Assembly (NCBI GenBank): GCA_029858545.1
Contig: JAOUFA010000170.1
Coordinates: 1-7,576 of the forward strand
Length of the DNA: 7,576 nt
Reading direction: 5' to 3'
From: Betaproteobacteria bacterium
Lineage (GTDB): Bacteria > Pseudomonadota > Gammaproteobacteria > Burkholderiales > SG8-39
The notes beneath the pieces are model-generated. The model made no database searches. It was not told the origin of the DNA and was given only the letters and a program-made list of their open reading frames with translations. A program made the translations under genes and the position numbers. Every line of letters begins with the position of its first letter. Position 1 is the first letter of the stretch. Shown here piece after piece: positions 1 through 7,576 of this stretch.

Positions 1-22
1 GGCCCCACCCGGCGCTTACCAT

Positions 23-55
23 CGCGGCATCCTGCTGCCGCGCGCTGTTGTTTTG
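23..55 (+). repeat. Terminator-like inverted repeat upstream of mdh
   Basis: A perfect 7-bp inverted repeat, CGCGGCA (23-29) and TGCCGCG (36-42), encloses a 6-base loop. Three bases later comes a T-rich stretch, TGTTGTTTTG (46-55). On the + strand this resembles a weak intrinsic terminator for a gene ending left of the window. No stop codon lies between base 1 and the stem on this strand, so such a gene would have to end before the window. On the minus strand the loop reads GCAGGA, which could be a Shine-Dalgarno sequence for an ATG at 22-20. The sequence alone does not separate the two readings. Confidence 0.3.
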
Positions 56-152
56 CTCTTGCCTTCGATCGCGCCCGCGCCGCTTGCGCCAGCCTGCACA
101 TCGTGCCCCGCCTCCGCTTCCATTTTCCCACTACCACATATTCGGAGTCATC

Positions 153-1142
153 ATGTCCAAAGCACCCGTACGGGTCGCGGTAACCGGCGCCGCCGGCCAG
201 ATTGGCTACAGCCTGCTGTTTCGCATCGCCTCGGGCGATATGCTCGGCAAGGATCAGCCCGTCATCCTGCAACTTCTCGAAATTCCCGATGAGAAGGCGC
301 AAAAGGCCCTCAAGGGCGTGATGATGGAACTCGACGACTGCGCCTTTCCCCTGCTGCACGGCATGCTCGCCGCCTCCGACCCGATGATCGCGTTCAAGGA
401 TGCCGGCGTCGCACTGCTCGTCGGCGCGCGCCCGCGCGGCCCGGGCATGGAGAGGAAGGACCTGCTCGAGGCGAACGGCAAGATCTTCGCGCCCCAAGGC
501 AAGGCGCTCGATGCCGTCGCACGGCGCGACGTCAAGGTGCTGGTGGTCGGCAACCCCGCGAATACCAACTGCCTGATCGCCATGAAGAACGCACCCGGCC
601 TGAAACCTGCGCAATTCACGAGCATGATGCGGCTCGACCATAACCGCGCAATCTCGCAGATCGCGCAAAAGCTCGGCAAGCCGATCGCCTCGGTAAGGAA
701 GGTCGCCGTCTGGGGCAACCATTCGGCGACGCAATATCCCGACCTGTTCCAGGCCGAGTGCGAGGGCAAGAAGGTCTGGCCGCAGATCAACGACCAGGCT
801 TGGCTCGAGTCCAACTTCATCCCGACCGTGCAAAAGCGCGGCGCGGCAATCATCGAGGCGCGCGGACTCTCGTCGGCGGCGAGCGCGGCCAACGCGGCGA
901 TCGATCACATCCGCGACTGGACGCTCGGCACACCCGACGGCGACTGGGTGTCGATGGGCATTCCTGCCGACGGCAGCTACGGCATCGCCGAAGGCGTGCT
1001 CTATGGCTATCCGGTAACCTGCAAGAACGGCCAGTACAACATCGTCAAGGGTCTCGAGGTGAGCGAGTTCGGCCGCAAGCGCATGGATGCGACGCTCAAG
1101 GAACTCCACGAAGAGCGCGACGGCATCAAGCATCTGCTGTAG
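153..1142 (+). CDS. mdh: Malate dehydrogenase (NAD-dependent, cytosolic-type)
   Basis: Interconverts malate and oxaloacetate with NAD in the cytoplasm; here it can regenerate the oxaloacetate consumed by PrpC. The 329-residue product has the N-terminal Rossmann fold with GAAGQIG at 12-18. It has an acidic residue, Glu43 (LLEIP), at the end of the second strand, where NAD-using members carry Glu or Asp. The substrate loop RPRGPGMERKDLL (93-105) supplies binding arginines, followed by NPANTN (134-139), LDHNRA (161-166) and GNHS (188-191) with the catalytic His190 paired with Asp162. Length and motifs fit the longer cytosolic-like bacterial group rather than the roughly 312-residue E. coli type. 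The start at 153 is chosen because GGAG lies at 144-147, 5 bases upstream, and the protein then begins directly before the first strand. The frame is open back to 48, but that extension is low-complexity and has no counterpart in the family. It is the first complete gene of the cluster, 73 bases before prpB. Confidence 0.97.
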   Translation: MSKAPVRVAVTGAAGQIGYSLLFRIASGDMLGKDQPVILQLLEIPDEKAQKALKGVMMELDDCAFPLLHGMLAASDPMIAFKDAGVALLVGARPRGPGMERKDLLEANGKIFAPQGKALDAVARRDVKVLVVGNPANTNCLIAMKNAPGLKPAQFTSMMRLDHNRAISQIAQKLGKPIASVRKVAVWGNHSATQYPDLFQAECEGKKVWPQINDQAWLESNFIPTVQKRGAAIIEARGLSSAASAANAAIDHIRDWTLGTPDGDWVSMGIPADGSYGIAEGVLYGYPVTCKNGQYNIVKGLEVSEFGRKRMDATLKELHEERDGIKHLL

Positions 1143-1151
1143 AAAGACCAT

Positions 1152-1188
1152 GCATGGCACCGCGGCACTGCGCGCCGCAGTGCCATGC
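1152..1188 (+). repeat. Two overlapping inverted repeats between mdh and prpB
   Basis: Two perfect 9-bp inverted repeats share bases. GCATGGCAC (1152-1160) pairs with GTGCCATGC (1180-1188), and GGCACTGCG (1164-1172) pairs with CGCAGTGCC (1176-1184) around a 3-base loop. Both use 1180-1184, so only one full stem can form at a time. When the inner stem forms, GCAT (1152-1155) could still pair with ATGC (1185-1188). There is no T-run after either stem, so this is not a standard intrinsic terminator. It could be an mRNA-stabilising or processing element, an attenuator-like switch, or a dyad operator; the function is inference. It begins 10 bases after the mdh stop and ends 27 bases before the prpB start. 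Confidence 0.6.
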
Positions 1189-1215
1189 CTTCCTGTCAGA
1201 AAAGGCGACGGATCG

Positions 1216-2100
1216 ATGACTCAGGCAACCCCGGGGGCGAGGTTCAGGCAGGCGCTGAAGGACGAATCGCCTCTCCAAGTGATCGGCGCGATATGCGCCT
1301 ACCACGCGTTGCTTGCGAAACGCTCGGGCTACAAGGCGATCTACCTCTCCGGCGGCGGGGTCGCAGCCGGCTCGCTGGGCCTGCCCGACCTCGGAATCTC
1401 GAACCTCGACGACGTGCTCACCGATGTGCGCCGTATCACCGATGTCTGCGACCTGCCGCTGCTGGTCGATGTCGATACCGGGTTCGGCGCAAGCGCCTTC
1501 AATGTCGCGCGCACCACCCGCTCGCTGGTCAAATACGGCGCGGCGGCGATGCATATCGAGGACCAGGTCGGCGCCAAGCGCTGCGGCCACCGCCCCGGCA
1601 AGGAAATCGTCTCGAAGGAAGAGATGGTCGATCGCATCAAGGCGGCGGTCGATGCGCGTAGCGACGTGTCCTTCGGCATCATGGCCCGCACCGACGCGCT
1701 CGCGAGCGAGGGCCTGGAGCGTGCGCTGGAGCGTGCGCTCGCGTATGTCGAAGCCGGCGCCGACATGGTGTTCCCCGAGGCGATGACCGAGCTTGCCATG
1801 TACCGCCGATTCGTCGACGCGGTGCAGGTACCGGTGCTCGCCAACATCACTGAGTTCGGCGCGACGCCGCTGTTCACACTGGACGAACTGCGCTCGGCCC
1901 GGGTTTCGATCGCGCTCTACCCGCTCTCGGCGTTCCGCGCGATGAACCAGGCGGCGCTCGGCGTCTACCAGGCGGTACGCCGCGATGGAACGCAAAGGAA
2001 CATGATCGATCGCATGCAGACCCGCGCCGAGTTGTACGACCATCTCGGCTATCACGACTACGAGCAGAAACTCGACGCGTTGTTCGCGAAATCCAAGTAA
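1216..2100 (+). CDS. prpB: Methylisocitrate lyase (2-methylisocitrate lyase)
   Basis: Cleaves 2-methylisocitrate to pyruvate and succinate, the last step of the methylcitrate cycle, in the cytoplasm. The 294-residue product belongs to the isocitrate lyase/PEP mutase superfamily (TIM barrel, Mg-dependent). SGGGVA lies at 45-50, and metal ligands Asp58, Asp85 and Asp87 (DVDTGFG at 85-91) are present. The signature KRCGH (121-125) carries the catalytic Cys123. Arg158 lies in ARTDA, Glu188 in FPEAM, and NITEFGATP follows at 210-218. These positions coincide with E. coli PrpB numbering as I recall it, which supports the start at 1216; KRCGH rather than KKCGH also favours methylisocitrate over isocitrate lyase. 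The upstream signal is weak (AAGG at 1202-1205, 10 bases before ATG). An in-frame ATG at 1150 would add 22 residues encoded through the intergenic hairpins and is less likely. Residues 167-174 read LERALERA, encoded by a perfect 12-base tandem duplication. Confidence 0.97.
   Translation: MTQATPGARFRQALKDESPLQVIGAICAYHALLAKRSGYKAIYLSGGGVAAGSLGLPDLGISNLDDVLTDVRRITDVCDLPLLVDVDTGFGASAFNVARTTRSLVKYGAAAMHIEDQVGAKRCGHRPGKEIVSKEEMVDRIKAAVDARSDVSFGIMARTDALASEGLERALERALAYVEAGADMVFPEAMTELAMYRRFVDAVQVPVLANITEFGATPLFTLDELRSARVSIALYPLSAFRAMNQAALGVYQAVRRDGTQRNMIDRMQTRAELYDHLGYHDYEQKLDALFAKSK
1714..1739 (+). repeat. Perfect 12-base tandem duplication inside prpB
   Basis: The unit CTGGAGCGTGCG occurs twice back to back (1714-1725, 1726-1737) and is followed by CT, the start of a third copy. 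It encodes LERA-LERA in a surface-type helix after the ARTDA motif. The protein is not longer than family members here (E. coli has a similarly spaced helix), so the repeat probably reflects codon convergence on an amphipathic helix rather than a recent insertion. Confidence 0.7.
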
Positions 2101-2130
2101 CCTGACCGTAATAAGCAGGGAGATCCTGTC

Positions 2131-3288
2131 ATGAGCGAATCCATCCCGCCAAACGCCCCCAAGCCCAAGAAATCGGTCGCGCTCTCGGGCGTCGCCGCGG
2201 GCAATACCGCGCTGTGCACGGTCGGCCGTACCGGGAATGACCTGCACTACCGCGGCTATGACATCCTCGACTTCGCCGACGAGGCGGAGTTCGAGGAGAT
2301 CGCCCACCTGCTGGTGCACGAACGGCTGCCGAACAAGGCCGAGCTTGCCGCGTACAAAAGGAAACTGAAGGCGCTGCGCGGACTGCCCGCCAACCTCAAG
2401 GCGGCGCTCGAATGGATTCCGCCTTCAGCCCATCCGATGGACGTACTGAGAAGCGCCTGCTCGGTGCTGGGCACCCTCGTACCGGAGAAGGACGACCACA
2501 ACGTCGCCGGCGCGCGCGACATCGCCGACCGCCTGATGGCGAGCTTCGGCTCGATGCTGCTCTACTGGTACCACTACAGCCACAACGGACGCCGGATCGA
2601 GGTCGAGACCGACGACGACTCGATCGGTGCGCATTTCCTGCACCTGCTGCACGGCAAACCGCCCTCCGCGCTGTGGGAGCGCGCGATGCACACGTCGCTC
2701 ATCCTGTACGCCGAGCACGAGTTCAACGCCTCGACCTTCGCCGCACGCGTCGTGACCGGCACCGGCTCCGACCTGTACTCGGCGATCACCGGCGCAATCG
2801 GCGCGTTGCGCGGGCCCAAGCATGGCGGTGCGAACGAGGTTGCCTTCGAGGTTCAATCGCGCTACGCCGACGCCGATGAAGCCGAGGCCGACATCGTGCG
2901 TCGCGTACAGACGAAGGAGATCGTGATCGGCTTCGGCCATCCGGTGTACACCATCGCCGATCCGCGCAACAAGGTGATCAAGGACGTCGCGCAGCGCCTG
3001 TCGAAGAGCGCAGGCGACATGAAACTGTTCGACATCGCCGACCGTCTCGAGAGCGTGATGTGGCGCGAGAAGAAGATGTTCCCGAACCTTGACTGGTTCA
3101 GTGCCGTGTCCTATCACATGATGGGCGTACCGACGGCGATGTTCACCCCGGTGTTCGTGATCTCGCGCACCAGCGGCTGGGCAGCGCACGTGATCGAACA
3201 ACGCATCGACGGCAAGATCATCCGGCCGAGCGCCCACTACACCGGCCCGGACAATCGCAAGTGGAGTTCCCTCAAGGACAGGAGCTGA
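2131..3288 (+). CDS. prpC: 2-methylcitrate synthase
   Basis: Condenses propionyl-CoA with oxaloacetate to 2-methylcitrate and CoA, the entry step of the methylcitrate cycle. The 385-residue product is a citrate synthase superfamily member with the PrpC-type N terminus KPKKSVALSGVAAGNTALC (11-29) and NDLHYRGYDI (36-45). The catalytic triad is intact: His231 in GPKHGGANE (228-236), His270 in GFGHPVY (267-273) and Asp321 in NLDWFSA (319-325). YHYSHNG (147-153), AEHEFNAST (194-202) and RTSGWAAHVIEQ (346-357) match PrpC rather than the housekeeping GltA citrate synthase, which is longer and has a different N-terminal domain. The start is set by AGGGAG at 2117-2122, 8 bases before the ATG. The gap from prpB is 30 bases. 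Its 3' end contains the ribosome binding site of the next gene (AGGAG, 3280-3284). Confidence 0.97.
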   Translation: MSESIPPNAPKPKKSVALSGVAAGNTALCTVGRTGNDLHYRGYDILDFADEAEFEEIAHLLVHERLPNKAELAAYKRKLKALRGLPANLKAALEWIPPSAHPMDVLRSACSVLGTLVPEKDDHNVAGARDIADRLMASFGSMLLYWYHYSHNGRRIEVETDDDSIGAHFLHLLHGKPPSALWERAMHTSLILYAEHEFNASTFAARVVTGTGSDLYSAITGAIGALRGPKHGGANEVAFEVQSRYADADEAEADIVRRVQTKEIVIGFGHPVYTIADPRNKVIKDVAQRLSKSAGDMKLFDIADRLESVMWREKKMFPNLDWFSAVSYHMMGVPTAMFTPVFVISRTSGWAAHVIEQRIDGKIIRPSAHYTGPDNRKWSSLKDRS

Positions 3289-3290
3289 GC

Positions 3291-3494
3291 ATGGCCGACT
3301 ACGAATCCGACCTCACGCGCTTCATGCGCCGGTATCTCGCGCAGCATCCCGAGGAACTCGCGTCGCAGAAGAAGGGGCGCGCGGCATGGTGGGACAAGGA
3401 CCCCGATGCGCGCACCGCCCCCTCGCCGGCGCGCCACAGCCCGCGCGCCGGAGGCGCCGAATACACTTTCTGTCCGCTTTCGGAGAAGGAGTGA
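3291..3494 (+). CDS. Small DUF3460-like protein of unknown function
   Basis: A 67-residue, probably soluble protein with no signal peptide or membrane segment. Residues 4-38 read as an amphipathic helical segment (YESDLTRFMRRYLAQHPEEL) followed by QKKGRAAWWDKDP. This resembles the small DUF3460 proteins I recall from betaproteobacteria, with a Y-x-S-(x)n-F-L-type start and a GRA-x-WWDK motif. The family match is from memory and not from a search. The C-terminal part (41-60) is rich in Ala, Pro, Arg and Gly and ends EYTFCPLSEKE, with a single Cys61. AGGAG at 3280-3284, 6 bases before the ATG, supports the start. The gene begins 2 bases after prpC ends, and its TGA overlaps the prpD ATG by one base, so translation is likely coupled to both. 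Function is unknown; position suggests a role linked to the methylcitrate enzymes or merely to prpD expression. Confidence 0.82.
   Translation: MADYESDLTRFMRRYLAQHPEELASQKKGRAAWWDKDPDARTAPSPARHSPRAGGAEYTFCPLSEKE
3426..3451 (+). repeat. All-GC hairpin inside the DUF3460-like gene, just upstream of prpD
   Basis: A perfect 9-bp inverted repeat made only of G and C, CCGGCGCGC (3426-3434) and GCGCGCCGG (3443-3451), surrounds an 8-base loop, CACAGCCC. It lies in the low-complexity C-terminal coding part of the small gene, 42 bases before the prpD start. In mRNA it would be a very stable stem. No T-run follows, so it is not an intrinsic terminator. It may slow or pace ribosomes before prpD, or act as an RNA processing boundary; this is inference, and GC-rich coding sequence can produce such stems by chance. 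Confidence 0.45.
3481..3491 (+). promoter_or_regulatory. Ribosome binding site for prpD at the end of the upstream gene
   Basis: CGGAG (3481-3485) lies 8 bases before the prpD ATG at 3494, a normal spacing. AAGGAG (3486-3491) is a stronger match but only 2 bases away, which is too close to be ideal. Both lie in the last codons of the small upstream gene, whose stop TGA shares its final A with the prpD ATG. This arrangement favours translational coupling or reinitiation. Confidence 0.65.
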
Positions 3495-4945
3495 TGTCTT
3501 CGCATGTTTCGAACGTCAGGCCGGCGCCCGACGAGGTGCTCGCCAAGATCGCCGATTACGCGACCCGGTACGAAATCCGGAGCAGCGACGCCTGGGAGAC
3601 CGCGCGCTACTGCCTGATGGACACGCTCGGCTGCGGTTTCGAGGCGCTCGAATATCCGGCCTGCACCAAGCTGCTCGGGCCGATCGTCCCGGGCACGGTG
3701 GTGCCCAACGGTGCCAAGGTTCCCGGTACCTCGTTCCAGTTGGACCCGGTGCAGGCCGCGTTCAACCTCGGCGCGATGATCCGCTGGCTTGATTTCAACG
3801 ACACCTGGCTCGCCGCCGAGTGGGGTCACCCCTCGGACAACCTGGGCGGCATCCTCGCCACCGCCGACTGGCTCTCGCGCACCGCCGTGGCGAACGGCAA
3901 GCCGCCGCTCGTGATGAAGGACGTGCTCGGCGCGATGATCAAGGCACACGAGATCCAGGGCGTGCTCGCCCTCGACAACAGCTTCAACAAGGTCGGTCTC
4001 GATCACGTGGTGCTGGTCAAGGTTGCCTCGACCGCGGTGGTCGCAATGCTGCTGGGCCTCTCGCGCGATGAAACAATCAACGCGGTGTCGCTCGCCTGGG
4101 TCGACGGACAGTCGCTGCGCACCTACCGCCACGCACCGAATACCGGCAGCAGGAAGAGTTGGGCCGCGGGCGATGCCACCTCGCGCGCGGTGCGCCTTGC
4201 GCTCATCGCGAAGACCGGTGAGATGGGCTACCCGTCGGTGCTCACCGCCAAGACCTGGGGCTTTTACGATGTGCTCTTCAAGGGCGCCGAGTTCAAGTTC
4301 CAGCGCCCCTTCGGCTCCTACGTGATGGAGAACGTGCTGTTCAAGATCTCCTTCCCGGCCGAGTTCCATTCGCAGACGGCGGTCGAGTGCGCGATGGATA
4401 TCCACGCCGAACTGAAGAAGGCGGGTCGCAGCCCCGAAGATATCCAGAGCATCACCATCCGTACCCATGAGGCCTGCCTGCGTATCATCGACAAGCAAGG
4501 GCCGCTCGACAATCCTGCCGACCGTGACCACTGCATCCAGTACATGGTAGCCGTGCCGATCCTGTTCGGCCGGCTCACCGCCTCCGATTACGAGGACCGC
4601 GTAGCGTCCGATGCGCGCATCGATGCGCTGCGCGCGAGGATCCGCTGCGTCGAGGACTCCGGCTTCACGCGCGACTACCACGACCCGGAAAAGCGCTCGA
4701 TCGCCAACGCACTGACCGTCGAGTTCAAGGACGGCAAGAAACTCGGCGAATTCGTCTGTGAATACCCCATCGGCCACAAGCGCCGGCGCAAGGAAGGCAT
4801 GCCGGTGCTGGTCGACAAGTTCAAGACCAACCTCGCACGGCGTTTCCCGGACAAGCAGCGCCAGCGGATTCTCGATCTGTGCATGGATGGCGCGCAGCTG
4901 GCGAAAACGCCGGTGCATGAGTTCGTCGACCTGATGGTGATCTGA
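3494..4945 (+). CDS. prpD: 2-methylcitrate dehydratase (MmgE/PrpD family)
   Basis: Dehydrates 2-methylcitrate to 2-methyl-cis-aconitate without an iron-sulfur cluster, and in some bacteria also shows aconitase-like activity. The product is 483 residues, the same length as E. coli PrpD, and is recognisable along its whole length. LGPIVPGTVVPNGAKVPGT (61-79), RWLDFNDTWLAAEWGHPSDN (97-116), AWVDGQSLRTYRHAPNTG (201-218) and KSWAAGDATSRAVRLAL (221-237) lie in the helical domain. FPAEFHSQTAVE (287-298), IRTHEACLRIIDK (322-334) and NPADRDHCIQYMVA (340-353) lie in the smaller alpha/beta domain. EYPIGHKRRR (423-432) and a C-terminal LVDKFKTNLARRFP follow. The start at 3494 matches the E. coli start and has a nearby ribosome binding site; the frame is open back to 3386 but that part only reads the previous gene in another frame. 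PrpD makes the cis-aconitate product that still needs an aconitase to hydrate it, and acnA lies two genes downstream. Confidence 0.97.
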   Translation: MSSHVSNVRPAPDEVLAKIADYATRYEIRSSDAWETARYCLMDTLGCGFEALEYPACTKLLGPIVPGTVVPNGAKVPGTSFQLDPVQAAFNLGAMIRWLDFNDTWLAAEWGHPSDNLGGILATADWLSRTAVANGKPPLVMKDVLGAMIKAHEIQGVLALDNSFNKVGLDHVVLVKVASTAVVAMLLGLSRDETINAVSLAWVDGQSLRTYRHAPNTGSRKSWAAGDATSRAVRLALIAKTGEMGYPSVLTAKTWGFYDVLFKGAEFKFQRPFGSYVMENVLFKISFPAEFHSQTAVECAMDIHAELKKAGRSPEDIQSITIRTHEACLRIIDKQGPLDNPADRDHCIQYMVAVPILFGRLTASDYEDRVASDARIDALRARIRCVEDSGFTRDYHDPEKRSIANALTVEFKDGKKLGEFVCEYPIGHKRRRKEGMPVLVDKFKTNLARRFPDKQRQRILDLCMDGAQLAKTPVHEFVDLMVI

Positions 4946-4948
4946 GCG

Positions 4949-5488
4949 ATGACCCTCGCGCTTCGCAGACTCGCGCTGTTCGCGCTGTTCGCGGCCCTCG
5001 CCGGCGCACGTGCATTCGGTCAGGACGTCGACCGGTCGGAGGATTTCTTCCGCCTGTTTCTCGGCGACCTCAGGGCCGAAGCCGAAGAGGCCCGCACGAG
5101 CGGCCGCAAGGGCGTGGTGGTGATGTATCACTTCGAGGCCTGCCCGTATTGCGCACGCATGCGCAGGGAAGTGCTGTCGCGCCAGGACGTGCAGGACTGG
5201 TATCGACGCGAGTTTGTCGCCGTCGCGATAGACACGCGCGGCTCGCAGCCGATCACTGGATTCGACGGCAGGGCGCTGCCCGAGAACGACTACGCGCGTG
5301 CGGTGTCCGTCCACCGCACGCCGACTTTTGACTTCTACGACGTCGACGGCAAGCCGCTCTACCGGCATAGCGGCGGAATCTACAACCCGGCCGAATTCAT
5401 CCGCCTCGGCCAATTCGTCGCCGACGGCGCGTATCGCGCGCAATCATTTACCGACTACCTGCGAACCCCGCAAAAAAAGGAACGCTGA
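4949..5488 (+). CDS. Exported thioredoxin-like protein (SoxW-type, CPYC)
   Basis: A 179-residue protein with a Sec-type signal peptide: Arg6-Arg7, a hydrophobic core LALFALFAALAGA (8-20), and a possible cleavage after ARA (20-22). The mature part is a thioredoxin fold. It has a helical lead, the strand GVVVMYHF (55-62), the redox motif CPYC (65-68), a following helix with MRREVL, a second strand FVAVAID (89-95), and the cis-proline motif TPTF (124-127, Pro125). It then has FYDVDGKPLYRHSGG (129-143), the usual end of the sheet. This pattern resembles SoxW-like periplasmic thioredoxins used for disulfide reduction. The specific partner is not evident, and no sox or cytochrome c genes are visible in the window. 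The gene starts 3 bases after prpD and ends 2 bases before acnA, so it is a true operon member even though its product should act outside the cytoplasm, away from its enzyme neighbours. Confidence 0.88.
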   Translation: MTLALRRLALFALFAALAGARAFGQDVDRSEDFFRLFLGDLRAEAEEARTSGRKGVVVMYHFEACPYCARMRREVLSRQDVQDWYRREFVAVAIDTRGSQPITGFDGRALPENDYARAVSVHRTPTFDFYDVDGKPLYRHSGGIYNPAEFIRLGQFVADGAYRAQSFTDYLRTPQKKER

Positions 5489-5490
5489 TC

Positions 5491-7576
<2,086 letters not shown>

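Noticed and set aside
132..142. CATATT (137-142) as a -10 box for mdh
   Set aside because: It lies too close to the ribosome binding site and start codon, and there is no -35 match at proper spacing.
48..152. N-terminal extension of mdh from the ATG at 48
   Set aside because: The extra 35 residues are Arg/Pro/Ser-rich without family support, and GGAG is well placed before the ATG at 153.
1150..1215. Earlier in-frame prpB start at 1150 (or 1087)
   Set aside because: It would be encoded through the intergenic inverted repeats and break the exact register of the catalytic residues with E. coli PrpB numbering, and it has no good ribosome binding site.
2117..2130. Short dyad CAGG/CCTG around the prpC ribosome binding site
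   Set aside because: Only 4 bp of pairing, expected by chance and too weak to claim regulation.
1126..2319. Minus-strand open frame of 397 codons opposite prpB
   Set aside because: It lies fully antisense to prpB and the start of prpC, and its His/Arg/Asp/Glu-rich translation is a codon-bias artefact.
3299..5443. Long minus-strand open frame (714 codons) opposite the small gene, prpD and the thioredoxin gene
   Set aside because: It is antisense to well-supported genes, its translation is rich in Arg, His, Glu, Val and Ala typical of reversed high-GC codons, and no family motif is recognisable.

Overview
The window is a high-GC, densely packed, single-strand (+) metabolic operon from a proteobacterium, most likely a betaproteobacterium. 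The lineage call is inference. It rests on high-GC codon use, a small DUF3460-like gene (a family I associate with betaproteobacteria), a long (329-residue) cytosolic-type malate dehydrogenase, and the gene order. The order is mdh - prpB - prpC - DUF3460-like small gene - prpD - exported CPYC thioredoxin - acnA (cut by the right edge).

Layout: bases 1-152 are the leader of mdh. They contain a short terminator-like inverted repeat and possibly the first codons of a divergent minus-strand gene. mdh (153-1142) is followed by a 73-base gap filled largely by two overlapping, mutually exclusive perfect hairpins. prpB (1216-2100) and prpC (2131-3288) come next. The 67-residue small gene (3291-3494) starts 2 bases after prpC stops, and its stop codon shares one base with the prpD start (3494-4945). 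The exported thioredoxin-like gene (4949-5488) begins 3 bases after prpD, and acnA begins 2 bases after that at 5491 and runs off the window. From prpC onward the genes are almost certainly co-transcribed and several are probably translationally coupled.

Function: the operon encodes the propionate-degrading 2-methylcitrate cycle joined to two TCA-cycle enzymes. PrpC condenses propionyl-CoA with oxaloacetate to 2-methylcitrate, PrpD dehydrates it to 2-methyl-cis-aconitate, and an aconitase (AcnA here) rehydrates this to 2-methylisocitrate. PrpB then cleaves that to pyruvate and succinate. Succinate returns to malate through the TCA cycle, and Mdh regenerates the oxaloacetate used by PrpC. Every catalytic residue I could check in PrpB, PrpC and AcnA is present, and all enzymes have normal length with no frameshift. 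No propionyl-CoA synthetase, prpR, prpF or acnD gene is visible in this window.

The unexplained parts are the two non-enzymatic passengers (the DUF3460-like protein and the periplasmic thioredoxin-like protein) and three strong inverted repeats at or near gene junctions. I see no mobile element, CRISPR array, tRNA or rRNA, and no clearly novel system; this is mainly a well-preserved metabolic operon with a few features worth checking.
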